A stretch of DNA of 64,000 nt. It comes from Xylophilus sp. Leaf220 (GTDB taxonomy: Bacteria > Pseudomonadota > Gammaproteobacteria > Burkholderiales > Burkholderiaceae_C). Position 1 is the stretch's first letter; each line of letters begins with the position of its first letter. Positions 28,621-37,985 of this stretch are shown here, one piece after another. The translations under genes and the position numbers were made by a program. The DNA lies in the NCBI RefSeq assembly GCF_001421705.1, contig NZ_LMKO01000028.1, positions 41,733 to 105,732 on the forward strand. The letters are read 5' to 3'. The notes beneath the pieces were generated by a model. It did no database searches. It was not told the DNA's origin and saw only the letters and a program-made list of their open reading frames with translations.

Positions 28621-29295
28621 TCAGGCGTGGGCCGCCAGCCAGGCATCCAGCTCGGCCACCGAATGCACGATCGCCAGCGGCCGCAGTGCGCCGAAGGCCT
28701 CGGGCGTATGGGCACCGTAGCTCACGCCGATGCTGGCGCAGCCGGCGTTGCGGGCCAGCTGCAGGTCGTGCGTCGTGTCGCCGATCATCAGCACCCGCTC
28801 AGCCGGGAGGTCGAAGGCTTCCATCAGCTCGTGCAGCATCAGCGGGTCGGGCTTGCCGGCGGTCTCGTCCGCAGTGCGCGAGTCGTCGAACAGCCCGCGC
28901 AGCTGCACCGTGGCCAGCGCCTCGTCCAGGCCGCGCCGGCTCTTGCCGGTGGCCACGGCCAGCAGGTGGCCGCGCGCCTTCAGGCCGTCGAGCATCGGCA
29001 GCACGCCGTCGAACAGGATCAGGTCGTCGTAGTGCCTGGCGTAGTGGTGGCGGTAGCGTTCGCCCAGCAGCGGATAGCGCTCGGGAGGCACGTCGGGCGC
29101 CGCGTGGGCGAGCGCCTGGCCCAGGCTCATGCCGATCACGTAGGCGGCGGCGCGGTCGGTGGGCGTGGTGCCGCCCACGTCCTGCACCGCGGCCTGGATG
29201 CACTTCACGATGACGCCGGTTGAGTCGTACAGCGTGCCGTCCCAGTCGAAGGCGATCAGGTCGAAGCGGCGGGGACGGGGCGTGGGGTCGGACAT
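28621..29295 (-). CDS. HAD-IA family phosphatase (phosphoglycolate phosphatase-like)
   Basis: The 224-residue protein has HAD motif I 'AFDWDGTLYDS' with its nucleophilic Asp, motif II 'VATGKSRRGL', motif III lysine near 'AGKPDPLML' and motif IV 'MIGDTTHDLQLA'. The cap domain is of the Gph type. Substrate is unproven; phosphoglycolate is one possibility. It lies 80 bp after rluC, the usual betaproteobacterial neighbour. The 190 bp between it and sppA hold nothing recognisable. Confidence 0.88.
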   Translation of the reverse strand: MSDPTPRPRRFDLIAFDWDGTLYDSTGVIVKCIQAAVQDVGGTTPTDRAAAYVIGMSLGQALAHAAPDVPPERYPLLGERYRHHYARHYDDLILFDGVLPMLDGLKARGHLLAVATGKSRRGLDEALATVQLRGLFDDSRTADETAGKPDPLMLHELMEAFDLPAERVLMIGDTTHDLQLARNAGCASIGVSYGAHTPEAFGALRPLAIVHSVAELDAWLAAHA

Positions 29296-29375
29296 CGGTG
29301 TGGTTCGGCTGTAGAGGGTGTTTGGGACCGGGGAGCGGCGGCGCCCCGGCGGATTCTGCTGGTACGGGCGCGCGC

Positions 29376-30383
29376 TCAGACCCCGGCGGCGTCGGCCGGA
29401 CCGGCCCAGGCGCGCAACTCGGGCGGCAGTTCGGCGACGAGCGCGATCCGCTCGTCCGTTGCCGGATGGTTGAACTGCAGGCGCCAGGCGTGCAGGAACA
29501 TCCGGCCCAGCCCCTGCGCCGCCAGCCGCTTGTTCAGGGCGAAATCGCCGTACTTGTCGTCGCCCGCGATCGCGTGGCCCTGGCCGGCCAGGTGCACCCG
29601 GATCTGGTGGGTGCGACCGGTCTTGATCGTCACCTCCAGCAGCGAGAAGGCGGGCAGCCCCGCCTCGGCCCGCGCGGCCGACGCATGGCGCACCTTGACC
29701 AGGGTGATCGAGCGCATGCCGTCCGGGTCTTCCGGGGTGGTGATGCGCACCCGCCGCTCGCCGTCGGCCTGCAGGTACTTGTGCAGCGGCTGGTCGAGCA
29801 CCTTGAGCCGCGCCGGCCAGGTGCCGATCGCCAGCGCAAGGTAGGTCTTGCCGGTCTCCCGCTCGCGGAACTGGTCCTGCAGCCGGGTCAGCGCCGAGCG
29901 GCGCTTGGCCACCAGCAGGATGCCCGACGTCTCGCGGTCGAGCCGGTGCACCAGCTCCAGGAAGCGGGCCTCTGGCCGCGCCTGGCGCAGCTGCTCGATC
30001 ACGCCGAAGCTCACACCGCTGCCGCCGTGCACCGCCACGTCGGCGGGCTTGTCGATGGCGAGCAGATGCTCGTCCTCGAACAGCACCGGGAACACGCGGG
30101 CCGGTGCCGGCCGGGCGGCCTTGGCCTCGGCCGCGTCCGAGGTGCGGACCGGCGGCAGCCGCACCACGTCGCCCACCGCCACGCGGGTGTCGGCGGCGGC
30201 GCGGCCCTTGTTCACCCGCACCTCGCCGCTGCGGATGATCCGGTAGACGTGGGTCTTGGGCACGCCCTTGAGTTCGCGGATCAGGAAGTTGTCGAGCCGC
30301 TGGCCTTCGGAGCCCTCGTCCACCGTCACTTGGCGCACGGCGGGAGCCGCGGCCACGGCTTTGGCCCCTATAATGTGTTTCAC
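29376..30383 (-). CDS. rluC: 23S rRNA pseudouridine synthase RluC
   Basis: RluC makes pseudouridines 955, 2504 and 2580 in 23S rRNA. The 335-residue protein has an N-terminal S4 domain ('QRLDNFLIRELKGVPKTHVYRIIRSG', key part) and the RluA-type catalytic motif 'HRLDRETSGILL' with the essential Asp. 'IKTGRTHQIRVHL' follows. The start is taken as GTG at 30383 (VKHIIGAKAV); no ATG lies near it. It is divergent from rne, as in E. coli, and the rne promoter box lies inside its first codons. Confidence 0.93.
   Translation of the reverse strand: MKHIIGAKAVAAAPAVRQVTVDEGSEGQRLDNFLIRELKGVPKTHVYRIIRSGEVRVNKGRAAADTRVAVGDVVRLPPVRTSDAAEAKAARPAPARVFPVLFEDEHLLAIDKPADVAVHGGSGVSFGVIEQLRQARPEARFLELVHRLDRETSGILLVAKRRSALTRLQDQFRERETGKTYLALAIGTWPARLKVLDQPLHKYLQADGERRVRITTPEDPDGMRSITLVKVRHASAARAEAGLPAFSLLEVTIKTGRTHQIRVHLAGQGHAIAGDDKYGDFALNKRLAAQGLGRMFLHAWRLQFNHPATDERIALVAELPPELRAWAGPADAAGV
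30369..30374 (+). promoter_or_regulatory. Candidate -10 box for rne
   Basis: TATAAT, a perfect -10 hexamer, stands out in very GC-rich DNA, but no matching -35 is present at 16-18 bp. A start near 30381 would give rne a leader of about 530 nt. It overlaps the rluC start region on the other strand. Confidence 0.4.
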
Positions 30384-30912
30384 TGGCGCGACGCTGTGTA
30401 AGTGGTTGATTTTGATGGATTTTAGTCCACACACCACCCCCGCGGCGCCAGCAGGTCGATGCCACCGAAGGCTTTTCGCGCAAGTTGCGGGCCCGTTGCC
30501 CGCGGCGGCTCGCAGTACCTTCGGCCGAACCGGCACTTCGAAAAACAGAATTGGAATCACCCATCCGGCCGGCCCCGCGCTCCTTTCAGCGCTGGCCGGC
30601 CGGCGGATCAAAGCGAGACTTCAGACGTGCCGACACTCCTGGTAACTGCCCTCTGGCGGTGGCTCCTGCCCCCGCCCGTCGGCGTGCCCCGGGCGCCGGT
30701 GCCTCCTCCGCGGGCCCGTGCGGCCCGCCCGGCTGCGCAACCCTCTCTGCAGCCGTTCCTCGCCCCCGTCCACGCGCCCCCGCCCCTGCTGCAGCGCTAA
30801 GGCGTCCGCAGCCGCGGCTTTCCCGGCAATTCCCTTCGTTTCGAGGCGTCAGTTCAGGCATCGTGGGCCCCATCCGGGCCGGTACGAAGTTTTGAATTCA
30901 AAGGAACGCATC
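30384..30912 (+). other. Long rne leader region
   Basis: This 529-bp gap between divergent rluC and rne probably holds the rne 5' untranslated region. It includes a strong hairpin: CCGGCCGGCC...GCGCT (30565-30581) pairs with AGCGCTGGCCGGCCGG (30588-30603). RNase E autoregulates through its leader in E. coli, and a similar role is inferred here. The short frames in it are Arg/Pro/Ala-rich and not convincing proteins. Confidence 0.5.
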
Positions 30913-33900
30913 ATGAAGCGGATGCTGATCAATGCCACGCAGGCCGAAGAACGCCGCCTGGCCATCGTCGACGGACAAAAGCTCCTCGACTACGAAATCG
31001 AGATCGAGGGGCGCGAACAGCGCAAGGGCAACATCTACAAGGCGGTCGTGACCCGCGTGGAGCCCTCGCTGGAAGCCTGTTTCGTCGACTACGGCGAGGA
31101 CCGCCACGGCTTCCTGCCCTTCAAGGAAATCTCCCGCCAGTATTTCGCCGAAGGCGTGTCGGTCAGCCAGGCCCGCATCAACGACGTGATCCGCGAAGGC
31201 CAGGAACTGCTGGTCCAGGTCGAGAAAGAAGAGCGCGGCAACAAGGGCGCGGCGCTCACCACCTTCGTGTCGCTCGCCGGCCGCTACGTGGTTCTGATGC
31301 CCAACAACCCGCGCGGCGGCGGCGTGTCGCGCCGCATCGAGGGCGAGGACCGGGCCGAGCTCAAGGAGGCGATGGACCAACTCGAGTACCCGAAGGGCAT
31401 GTCGATCATCGCCCGCACCGCCGGCATCGGCCGCTCGGCCCCCGAACTGCAGTGGGACCTGAACTACCTGCTCAAGCTCTGGACCGCCATCGACGGCGCG
31501 GCCAAGGGCGGCAAGGGCGCCTTCCTGATCTACCAGGAATCGAGCCTCGTCATCCGCGCGATCCGTGACTACTTCAACCACGACATCGGCGACATCCTGA
31601 TCGACACCGACGACATCTACGAGCAGGCGCACCAGTTCATGGCGCACGTCATGCCCGAGCATGCCGGCCGGGTGAAGCGCTACCGGGACGACGCGCCGCT
31701 GTTCTCCCGCTTCCAGATCGAGCACCAGATCGAATCGGCCTACGCCCGCACCGTGACGCTGCCGTCCGGCGGTGCCGTGGTGATCGACCACACCGAGGCG
31801 CTGGTGAGCGTCGACGTCAACTCGGCCCGCGCCATCAAGGGCGGCGACATCGAGGAAACCGCCACCCGCACCAACCTGGAAGCCGCCGACGAAGTGGCGC
31901 GCCAGATGCGCCTGCGCGACCTGGGCGGCCTGATCGTCATCGACTTCATCGACATGGAAGAGTCGAAGAACCGCCGCGAGGTCGAGAACCGCCTGCGCGA
32001 CGCCCTGCGCCAGGACCGCGCCCGGGTGCAGTTCGGCACGATCAGCAAGTTCGGCCTGATGGAGATGAGCCGCCAGCGCCTGAAGCCGGCGCTCTCCGAA
32101 GGCGCGCACATCAACTGCCCGCGCTGCGGGGGTTCCGGCCACATCCGCGATACCGAAAGCTCCGCCCTGCAGATCCTCCGGATCATCCAGGAGGAGTCGA
32201 TGAAGGACAACACCTCGGCGGTGCACGTGCAGGTGCCGGTCGAGGTCGCCTCGTTCCTGCTCAACGAGAAGCGCCCGGAGATCGCCAAGATCGAACTCAA
32301 GCAGCGCGTCACCGTGCTGATGGTGCCCAACAAGTCGCTCGAGACGCCGCACTACAAGCTCGAGCGCCTGAAGCACGACGACCCGCGCCTCGACGGCATC
32401 GAGCCGAGCTACAAGCTGGCCGAGGAAGTGGAAGACCCCACCACCGTCACCCGCCGCTCGCAGGAACCCACCAACAAGCAGACGCCGGTGATCAAGGGCG
32501 TGCTGCCGGATGCACCCGCTCCCCAGGCCGTGCCGCGCCCGGCCGCCCCCGCACCGCAACAGGCCCAGGCCCCGGTGCCGCCGCCTCCCCCACCGGCCGC
32601 GCCACCGCCTGCGCCGCCGGTCGAGATGGGCTTCCTGGCCTGGCTGAAGAGCCTCTTCGGCTATGCGACCCCGCCGGCACCCGCGCCGGCACCCGCACCT
32701 GCGCCCGCTCCGGCTCCGGTTGCAGGCGACGAACAGCGCCGCAACGGACGCGGCGGCGAAGGCCGCGGAGCCGGCCGTGACGGCCGCCGCGACGGCCGCC
32801 CGGAAGGCCGCGGCGGTGAAGGCCGTGGTGGCGAAGGCCGCTCGGACGGCCGCGGCGGCCGCCGTGGCGAGCGCGGCGACCGGGGTGGCGAGCGCGGCGA
32901 ACGCGGCGCAGGCCCTGCCGCAGGTGCTGCAGGCGCCAACGGCGCACCGTTGGCAGAACGCGGCGAGCGCACCGACCGGGGCGACCGGCCAGAAGGTGGC
33001 CGCCCCCCGCGCGAAGGCCGCGCACCCCGTGACGGCGAAGTCCGCGCACCGCGCGACGGCGAAGGCCGTGGCCGAGGCGACCGTCCGGAGCGTGGCGAAC
33101 GCGGCGGCGAAGGCCGTGGCCGCGAGCCGCGCGACATGCGCAACGGCGAGCGCGCCCCCGGATCCGTCGACACGGTGACCGAAGCCGCCGCCCTGGCCGC
33201 CCTGCCTGGCGACCTGGCGCTGCCGGGCGACGAGTCCCGTGCAGAACGCGCACCGCGCCGTGAGCGCGGCGAGCGCAACGACCGGGGCGACCGTCCGGAA
33301 GGCGGCCGCCGCGAGCGGGGCGATCGCCGCCCGCGCGGTGAATCCACCGACGGCATCGCGGGCGAAGCCGGGACCTCCGGCGCTGCGTCCGACGCCGCTG
33401 CGCTGCCCCGTGCCCACGACCGCGTCCTGCCCCCGGGCGAAGACGCCGGCGTGACCGAAGCCGCCGTGCAGCAGGCCGCGGGCGAAGCCGGCATGCCGGC
33501 CGCCGAGAGCGACGAGCGCCGCGAGCGCCGGTCGCGCGACCGCTACGGACGCGACCGCCGCGAACGCAACGGCGAGCGCGGTGCCGGCGGCGAGCGTGGC
33601 GAGCGCACCGACCGTGCACCGCTGGAAGCGACCGCCCACGAAGAAGCACCGCAGGGCGGCATCTTCGACGCGTTCCGCAACCCGACGCCGATCGCGTCCG
33701 AAGGCACGGCCGATGTCGCCGCCCTGAGCACCGGCGCCGCATCGCCCGCCGACGTGCAGCAGGCAACGGCCGAGCGCCGTCCGCAGAACGACGACCAGCG
33801 CCGCGCGCCCCGTGCGCCACGCAACCGTCCGCCGGTGGAGAACGGAGAGGGCTCGGCATCGGCCCCCCTGCGTTCGGACGCACTGCCGACGGAAAGCGCC

Positions 33901-34428
33901 GTGGCGCCTGCGGTACCTGCTGCAGCGGCACCATCGCCGGCCTTCGTGCCCGCGGCCGAGCCGGTCGCAGCGCCGACGCCCGCCCCGCGCCCGGTGCCGG
34001 CACCTGCACCGGTGGCAGCCGCACCGGTGGCAGCCGCACCGGCACCGGTCGCCGCACCCGCCCCGTTGGCGCCTGCGCCGATGGCAGCCGTGCCGGCGCC
34101 TGTGGCCGTCGCCGCACCTGCACCGAAGGCCGCCCCGGCGCCCTTCGTGCTGCCGGTGAACGACCTGGCGCGACTGGCCGAAGGCAGCGGCCTGCAGTGG
34201 GTCGGCTCCGACGCCGGCAAGATCGCCGCCGCCCAGGCCGCGATGGCCGCCGAGCCGCCAGCGGTGCGCGTGCCGCGCGAGCGTCCGCCGGTCGTGGTGG
34301 CGCAGGACACCGCCCTGGTGCTGGTCGAGACCAAGCGCGACCTGCGCGACGTCAAGCTCGCGTTCGAGAACGCCGAGCCGGTCGAGCCTGCCGCGCCGCA
34401 GCCGGGCACCGTGCCGCCTGCCGGCTGA
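30913..34428 (+). CDS. rne: Ribonuclease E
   Basis: RNase E is the main endonuclease of mRNA decay and rRNA/tRNA processing, tethered near the membrane. The first ~520 residues hold the S1 domain ('[23 protein letters not shown]', key part), the DNase I-like catalytic aspartates in 'VDVNSARA' and 'IDFIDMEE', and the zinc-link 'CPRCGG'. The remaining ~650 residues are disordered: Pro/Ala repeats, a long Arg/Gly/Glu/Asp-rich tract, then another Pro/Ala tract. The total is 1171 residues. The tail would recruit RNA and degradosome partners. AAGGAA precedes the ATG. Confidence 0.96.
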   Translation: MKRMLINATQAEERRLAIVDGQKLLDYEIEIEGREQRKGNIYKAVVTRVEPSLEACFVDYGEDRHGFLPFKEISRQYFAEGVSVSQARINDVIREGQELLVQVEKEERGNKGAALTTFVSLAGRYVVLMPNNPRGGGVSRRIEGEDRAELKEAMDQLEYPKGMSIIARTAGIGRSAPELQWDLNYLLKLWTAIDGAAKGGKGAFLIYQESSLVIRAIRDYFNHDIGDILIDTDDIYEQAHQFMAHVMPEHAGRVKRYRDDAPLFSRFQIEHQIESAYARTVTLPSGGAVVIDHTEALVSVDVNSARAIKGGDIEETATRTNLEAADEVARQMRLRDLGGLIVIDFIDMEESKNRREVENRLRDALRQDRARVQFGTISKFGLMEMSRQRLKPALSEGAHINCPRCGGSGHIRDTESSALQILRIIQEESMKDNTSAVHVQVPVEVASFLLNEKRPEIAKIELKQRVTVLMVPNKSLETPHYKLERLKHDDPRLDGIEPSYKLAEEVEDPTTVTRRSQEPTNKQTPVIKGVLPDAPAPQAVPRPAAPAPQQAQAPVPPPPPPAAPPPAPPVEMGFLAWLKSLFGYATPPAPAPAPAPAPAPAPVAGDEQRRNGRGGEGRGAGRDGRRDGRPEGRGGEGRGGEGRSDGRGGRRGERGDRGGERGERGAGPAAGAAGANGAPLAERGERTDRGDRPEGGRPPREGRAPRDGEVRAPRDGEGRGRGDRPERGERGGEGRGREPRDMRNGERAPGSVDTVTEAAALAALPGDLALPGDESRAERAPRRERGERNDRGDRPEGGRRERGDRRPRGESTDGIAGEAGTSGAASDAAALPRAHDRVLPPGEDAGVTEAAVQQAAGEAGMPAAESDERRERRSRDRYGRDRRERNGERGAGGERGERTDRAPLEATAHEEAPQGGIFDAFRNPTPIASEGTADVAALSTGAASPADVQQATAERRPQNDDQRRAPRAPRNRPPVENGEGSASAPLRSDALPTESAVAPAVPAAAAPSPAFVPAAEPVAAPTPAPRPVPAPAPVAAAPVAAAPAPVAAPAPLAPAPMAAVPAPVAVAAPAPKAAPAPFVLPVNDLARLAEGSGLQWVGSDAGKIAAAQAAMAAEPPAVRVPRERPPVVVAQDTALVLVETKRDLRDVKLAFENAEPVEPAAPQPGTVPPAG

Positions 34429-34468
34429 TCCCCGCCGCCGCGTGCCTGCACGCGGGCCCCGGGCCCCG

Positions 34469-34508
34469 AGCCCTGCCGAGCGCCCGCGGGCACCCGGCAG
34501 GGCTTTTT
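34469..34508 (+). terminator. Intrinsic terminator after rne
   Basis: AGCCCTGCCG (34469-34478) pairs with CGGCAGGGCT (34495-34504), and a T run completes it (34504-34508). It lies 40 bp after the rne stop. Confidence 0.85.
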
Positions 34509-34625
34509 CCATGGCGGGCCGGTGACGCGGCGCGCTGCCTGCACCGACAATGGCAGCCGCATGCCGCCCTGTCGCAGGCGTGCGCCCCTGGTCCGTCCGA
34601 TTTCGCCCTTTCGAGATACCGCTTC

Positions 34626-35402
34626 ATGCTGCTGCTGCTGTCCCCCGCCAAATCGCTCGACTACGACACGCCGGTGCCGGCCGACTTTCCGGCGACCGAG
34701 CCGGTCTTCGGCACCCAGTCGAAGGCCCTGATCGCCTTGCTGCGCACCCGCTCGCCGCAGCAGATCGCCGAGTTGATGTCGCTGTCGGACACGCTCTCGG
34801 CCCTCAACGTGGCGCGCTACCAAGCGTGGTCGCCCCGCGCCACCGCGGCCAACTCGCGCCAGGCGGTGTGGGCCTTCGATGGCGACGTGTACGGCGGGCT
34901 CGATGCCAGGAGCCTGTCGGCCGACGAGCTGGCCTGGGCGCAGGACCACCTGGCGATATTGAGCGGCCTGTACGGGGTGCTGCGACCGCTCGACCGGCTG
35001 CAGCCCTACCGGCTGGAGATGGGCACACGGCTGCAGAACCCGGCGGGCGCCGACCTCTACCGCTTCTGGGGATCGCAGATCGCCGACTACCTCAACACCC
35101 GGCTGCAGGCCGACCGCACGCCGGTGCTGGTCAACCTGGCCTCGCAGGAATACTTCCGCGCGGTCGACAAGCTGGTGCTCAAAGCCCGGGTGATCGACTG
35201 CGTATTCGAGGACTGGAAGAATGGGCAGTACAAGATCATCAGCTTCCACGCCAAGCGTGCGCGCGGCCTGATGGCCCGCCATGCGGTGAAGACCCGGGCC
35301 GCCACGCCGCGCCAGCTGGAGGGCTTCGATGCCGAAGGCTACCGGTACGCCGCCGACGCCTCGCAGCCCGACCGGCTGGTGTTCCGCCGCCGGGCCGACT
35401 GA
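34626..35402 (+). CDS. yaaA: YaaA family protein (DUF328)
   Basis: The 258-residue protein starts 'MLLLLSPAKSLDYDTP' and contains 'YGVLRPLDRLQPYRLEMGT' and 'ISFHAKRARGLMAR', all YaaA signatures. In E. coli YaaA lowers free iron during peroxide stress and has a DNA-binding fold. It is followed after 29 bp by an Fe(II)-dependent oxygenase, so both may share a transcript that begins after the rne terminator. Confidence 0.92.
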   Translation: MLLLLSPAKSLDYDTPVPADFPATEPVFGTQSKALIALLRTRSPQQIAELMSLSDTLSALNVARYQAWSPRATAANSRQAVWAFDGDVYGGLDARSLSADELAWAQDHLAILSGLYGVLRPLDRLQPYRLEMGTRLQNPAGADLYRFWGSQIADYLNTRLQADRTPVLVNLASQEYFRAVDKLVLKARVIDCVFEDWKNGQYKIISFHAKRARGLMARHAVKTRAATPRQLEGFDAEGYRYAADASQPDRLVFRRRAD

Positions 35403-35431
35403 CCCACCCCGTTTTCGAAAGGACCCCCGCC

Positions 35432-36325
35432 ATGCCGCGCGACAACGCCGCCGACGCCTTCGCTTCCGCCCTCGCCTCCCAACAGCAGGCCACGCCAGAG
35501 TTGCGCGCCTGGATCATCGCGCAGGCCCAGGCCGGCTATGCGGCGCCGGTCATCGTGCAGTCGATGGTCGATTCCGGCTGGAAGGAAGAGGTGGCCGTCC
35601 ACGCCATGGAGACGACGCTGCGCGACCACCTGGAAGACGAGGCCGAGCGCCGCGGCCAGCCCCCCGGCGTGCCGGTGCCGGATGCCGCGCTGCACGACTC
35701 GCCGCTCTACCTCGACGTCGGCGACCGCAAGGTCCACGTGCTGCAGGCGATGGCCGACCCGCGCATCGTCGTGTTCGGCAACCTGCTGTCGGACGAGGAA
35801 TGCACCGCGCTGATCGCCGACGCGGAGCCGCGGATGAAGCGCTCGCTCACCGTGGCGACCAAGACCGGCGGCGAGGAACTCAACGCCGACCGCACCAGCG
35901 ACGGCATGTTCTTCAGCCGGGGCGAGACCGACGTGGTGAAGCGTCTCGAAGCCCGTATCGCCCGCCTGGTCAACTGGCCGCTGGAGAACGGCGAGGGCCT
36001 GCAGGTGCTGCACTACCAGCCGGGTGCCGAATACAAGCCGCACTACGACTATTTCGACCCCGACGAGCCCGGCACGCCGAGCATCGTCGCCCGCGGCGGC
36101 CAGCGGGTGGCCACGCTGGTCATCTACCTCAACGAGCCCGAGCGCGGCGGCGGCACCACCTTTCCCGACATCGGCCTGGAAGTGGCGCCCAAGCGCGGCA
36201 ACGCGGTCTTCTTCAGCTACCGGCGGCCCCACCCCTCGACCCACACGCTGCACGGCGGCGCGCCGGTGCTGGCAGGCGAGAAGTGGATCGCCACCAAATG
36301 GCTGCGCGAGCGCGAGTTCGTCTGA
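35432..36325 (+). CDS. 2-oxoglutarate/Fe(II) oxygenase, prolyl 4-hydroxylase-like
   Basis: The 297-residue protein has a double-stranded beta-helix P4H domain (about residues 110-295). Iron ligands are His204 and Asp206 ('KPHYDYFD') and His274 ('THTLHGGAPV'), with Lys284 as the 2-oxoglutarate anchor. An N-terminal helical segment (residues 20-75) precedes it. Substrate is unknown; bacterial homologues hydroxylate prolines in EF-Tu or small peptides. The start at 35432 follows GAAAGGA. It lies between yaaA and queF. Confidence 0.9.
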   Translation: MPRDNAADAFASALASQQQATPELRAWIIAQAQAGYAAPVIVQSMVDSGWKEEVAVHAMETTLRDHLEDEAERRGQPPGVPVPDAALHDSPLYLDVGDRKVHVLQAMADPRIVVFGNLLSDEECTALIADAEPRMKRSLTVATKTGGEELNADRTSDGMFFSRGETDVVKRLEARIARLVNWPLENGEGLQVLHYQPGAEYKPHYDYFDPDEPGTPSIVARGGQRVATLVIYLNEPERGGGTTFPDIGLEVAPKRGNAVFFSYRRPHPSTHTLHGGAPVLAGEKWIATKWLREREFV

Positions 36326-36330
36326 TTCAC

Positions 36331-36389
36331 AAGAAATAGTGGATGCAGCCGGCACCGGACGCCGGCCTCCAGCTATGGATTCGATAGCA
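36331..36389. repeat. Dispersed palindromic element, copy at the queF start
   Basis: Stem GCCGGC-N7-GCCGGC (36348-36366) and core GCTATGGATTCGATAGC (36372-36388). The A after the core is the first base of the queF ATG. The core contains ATG GAT TCG ATA GCA TGA, a five-codon frame that overlaps the queF start. Confidence 0.85.
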
Positions 36390-37234
36390 TGAACACCCCT
36401 GAACATTCCCCGCTCGGCCAGGCTTCGGCCTATGCCGACCAGTACGACCCCTCGCTGCTGTTCCCGATCCCGCGCGCAGGCAAGCGGGCCGAGATCGGCG
36501 TCGACGGCGCGCCGCCCTTCTTCGGCGCCGACCTCTGGACCGCCTTCGAGCTGAGTTGGCTCAACCTGCGCGGCAAGCCCCAGGTGGCGCTGGCCCACTT
36601 CACCGTGCCCTGCGAAACCCGCAACATCGTCGAGAGCAAGTCGTTCAAGCTGTATCTCAACAGCTTCAACAACACCCGCCTGGCCGACGCAGAGGCGGTA
36701 CGCGCCCGGTTGCGCGCCGACATCGGCGAGGCGGTCTGGCGCGGGGCCGAGCACGCCTCCTCCATCGGCGTGAAGCTGCTGATGCCCGACGCCTTCGACC
36801 GGGAGCCGGTCCACGAGCTGGACGGCCTGAGCCTCGACCGGCTGGACGTCGAATGCACCCGCTACACCCCGGCCCCCGAGCTTCTGACCGTGGCCGCGGG
36901 CGAGCCCGAGGTGAGCGAGGTGCTGGTGAGCAACCTGTTGAAGAGCAACTGCCTGGTCACCGGCCAGCCCGACTGGGGCAGCGTGCAGATCCGCTACAGC
37001 GGCGCGCCGATCGACCAGGCCGGGCTGCTGCAGTACTTGGTCAGCTTTCGCAACCACAACGAGTTCCACGAGCAGTGCGTCGAGCGCATCTTCATGGACA
37101 TCTGGAACCGCTGCAAACCGCACCGGTTGTCGGTCTATGCCCGCTATACCCGCCGCGGCGGGCTGGACATCAATCCCCTGCGCACCAGCCATCCGCAGGC
37201 GCTGCCGGCCAACACCCGGACGGCGCGGCAATAA
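36389..37234 (+). CDS. queF: NADPH-dependent 7-cyano-7-deazaguanine reductase
   Basis: QueF reduces preQ0 to preQ1 in queuosine synthesis. The 281-residue bimodular (YqcD-type) protein has the QueF signature '[13 protein letters not shown]', the catalytic Cys188 in '[15 protein letters not shown]' with Asp195, and '[16 protein letters not shown]'. The ATG at 36389 gives a family-like N-terminus, but no Shine-Dalgarno sequence precedes it; the start sits on the edge of a repeat hairpin. No other que genes are in the window. Confidence 0.95.
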   Translation: MNTPEHSPLGQASAYADQYDPSLLFPIPRAGKRAEIGVDGAPPFFGADLWTAFELSWLNLRGKPQVALAHFTVPCETRNIVESKSFKLYLNSFNNTRLADAEAVRARLRADIGEAVWRGAEHASSIGVKLLMPDAFDREPVHELDGLSLDRLDVECTRYTPAPELLTVAAGEPEVSEVLVSNLLKSNCLVTGQPDWGSVQIRYSGAPIDQAGLLQYLVSFRNHNEFHEQCVERIFMDIWNRCKPHRLSVYARYTRRGGLDINPLRTSHPQALPANTRTARQ

Positions 37235-37370
37235 GCGGCACGCGGCTCCTTCGTCTATGCACCCTGCATGGTTTCGTTACATTCGGCCGATTCGATTCCC
37301 GCGCCGGGAGCCCCGCGGGTAAAATGAAAGGCCATGCGTTGTTCCGTCTGCCCACCCTGCCGAGCGCTTT

Positions 37371-37985
37371 GTGACTCCATCCGATAGCGCCGCCGCTGCG
37401 GCAGACCCGGTGGCCGCCCTGCGGTCCGCCACCCACGACATCCACCAGCAGCTCGACTCCTCCCTGCCCCTCGCAGCACCCGACGCCTCCCTGGCCGACT
37501 ATGTGCAGCACCTGCAGGCGGTCGCGTGGTGGCTCGATGCCATGGCACCCATCTGGTCGACCGCCGGCGCCCCGGCGGAGTGGTCCGGCCTGCAGGAGCG
37601 GCGCCTGGCCCACGCCCGGGCAGATCTGCAGGACGCCCATGCGCCGGTACCGGTGCCCACCGCGCTCGACACAGCGGCGGCCGAAACGCTGCGGCACGCG
37701 GCTGCCGCCGAGCCGCTCGCCTACGCCTGGGGCCTGGCCTACGTGGTGGAAGGCTCCCAGCTCGGCGGCGCGATGCTGCACCGCCGGCTGCAGGCACGGC
37801 TGGCACCGCATCCGCTGCGCTACCTGCAGGGCGATGCCGCGGTGGGAGCCCGCTGGAAAAGCTTCATGTCCGACCTGAGGGCCGCGGTACGCACGCCGGC
37901 CGAGACCGCGGCTGCGGTGCGCGGCGCGCAGGCCGGCTTCGGCGCCCTGGTCGGCCGGTTCGAGCGGATGGAGGTTCTGGCATGA
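37371..37985 (+). CDS. bphO: Heme oxygenase, phytochrome-associated
   Basis: It opens heme to biliverdin IXa, releasing iron and CO. The 204-residue protein has the proximal-His region 'RSATHDIHQQLD' (probably His25) and the distal helix signature 'YVVEGSQLGGAML' (about residues 125-137). The GTG at 37371 is the only reasonable start. Its stop overlaps the phytochrome start by ATGA, so the chromophore maker and its user are co-translated. A TAAAAT box near 37320 may be the operon promoter. Confidence 0.9.
   Translation: MTPSDSAAAAADPVAALRSATHDIHQQLDSSLPLAAPDASLADYVQHLQAVAWWLDAMAPIWSTAGAPAEWSGLQERRLAHARADLQDAHAPVPVPTALDTAAAETLRHAAAAEPLAYAWGLAYVVEGSQLGGAMLHRRLQARLAPHPLRYLQGDAAVGARWKSFMSDLRAAVRTPAETAAAVRGAQAGFGALVGRFERMEVLA

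Noticed and set aside
30384..30912. Plus-strand frames in the rne leader as small proteins
   Set aside because: They are Pro/Arg/Ala-rich with no start signals; a leader role suits the position better.
30898..34512. Very long open frame antisense to rne (about 1200 codons)
   Set aside because: High GC and the repeated Arg/Gly/Ala/Pro codons of rne keep the antisense frame free of stops. Its product is low-complexity with no domain, and rne has all family motifs.
37270..37330. T-loop-like TTCGATTCCCGC suggesting a tRNA
   Set aside because: No acceptor stem, D-arm or anticodon arm can be fitted around it.
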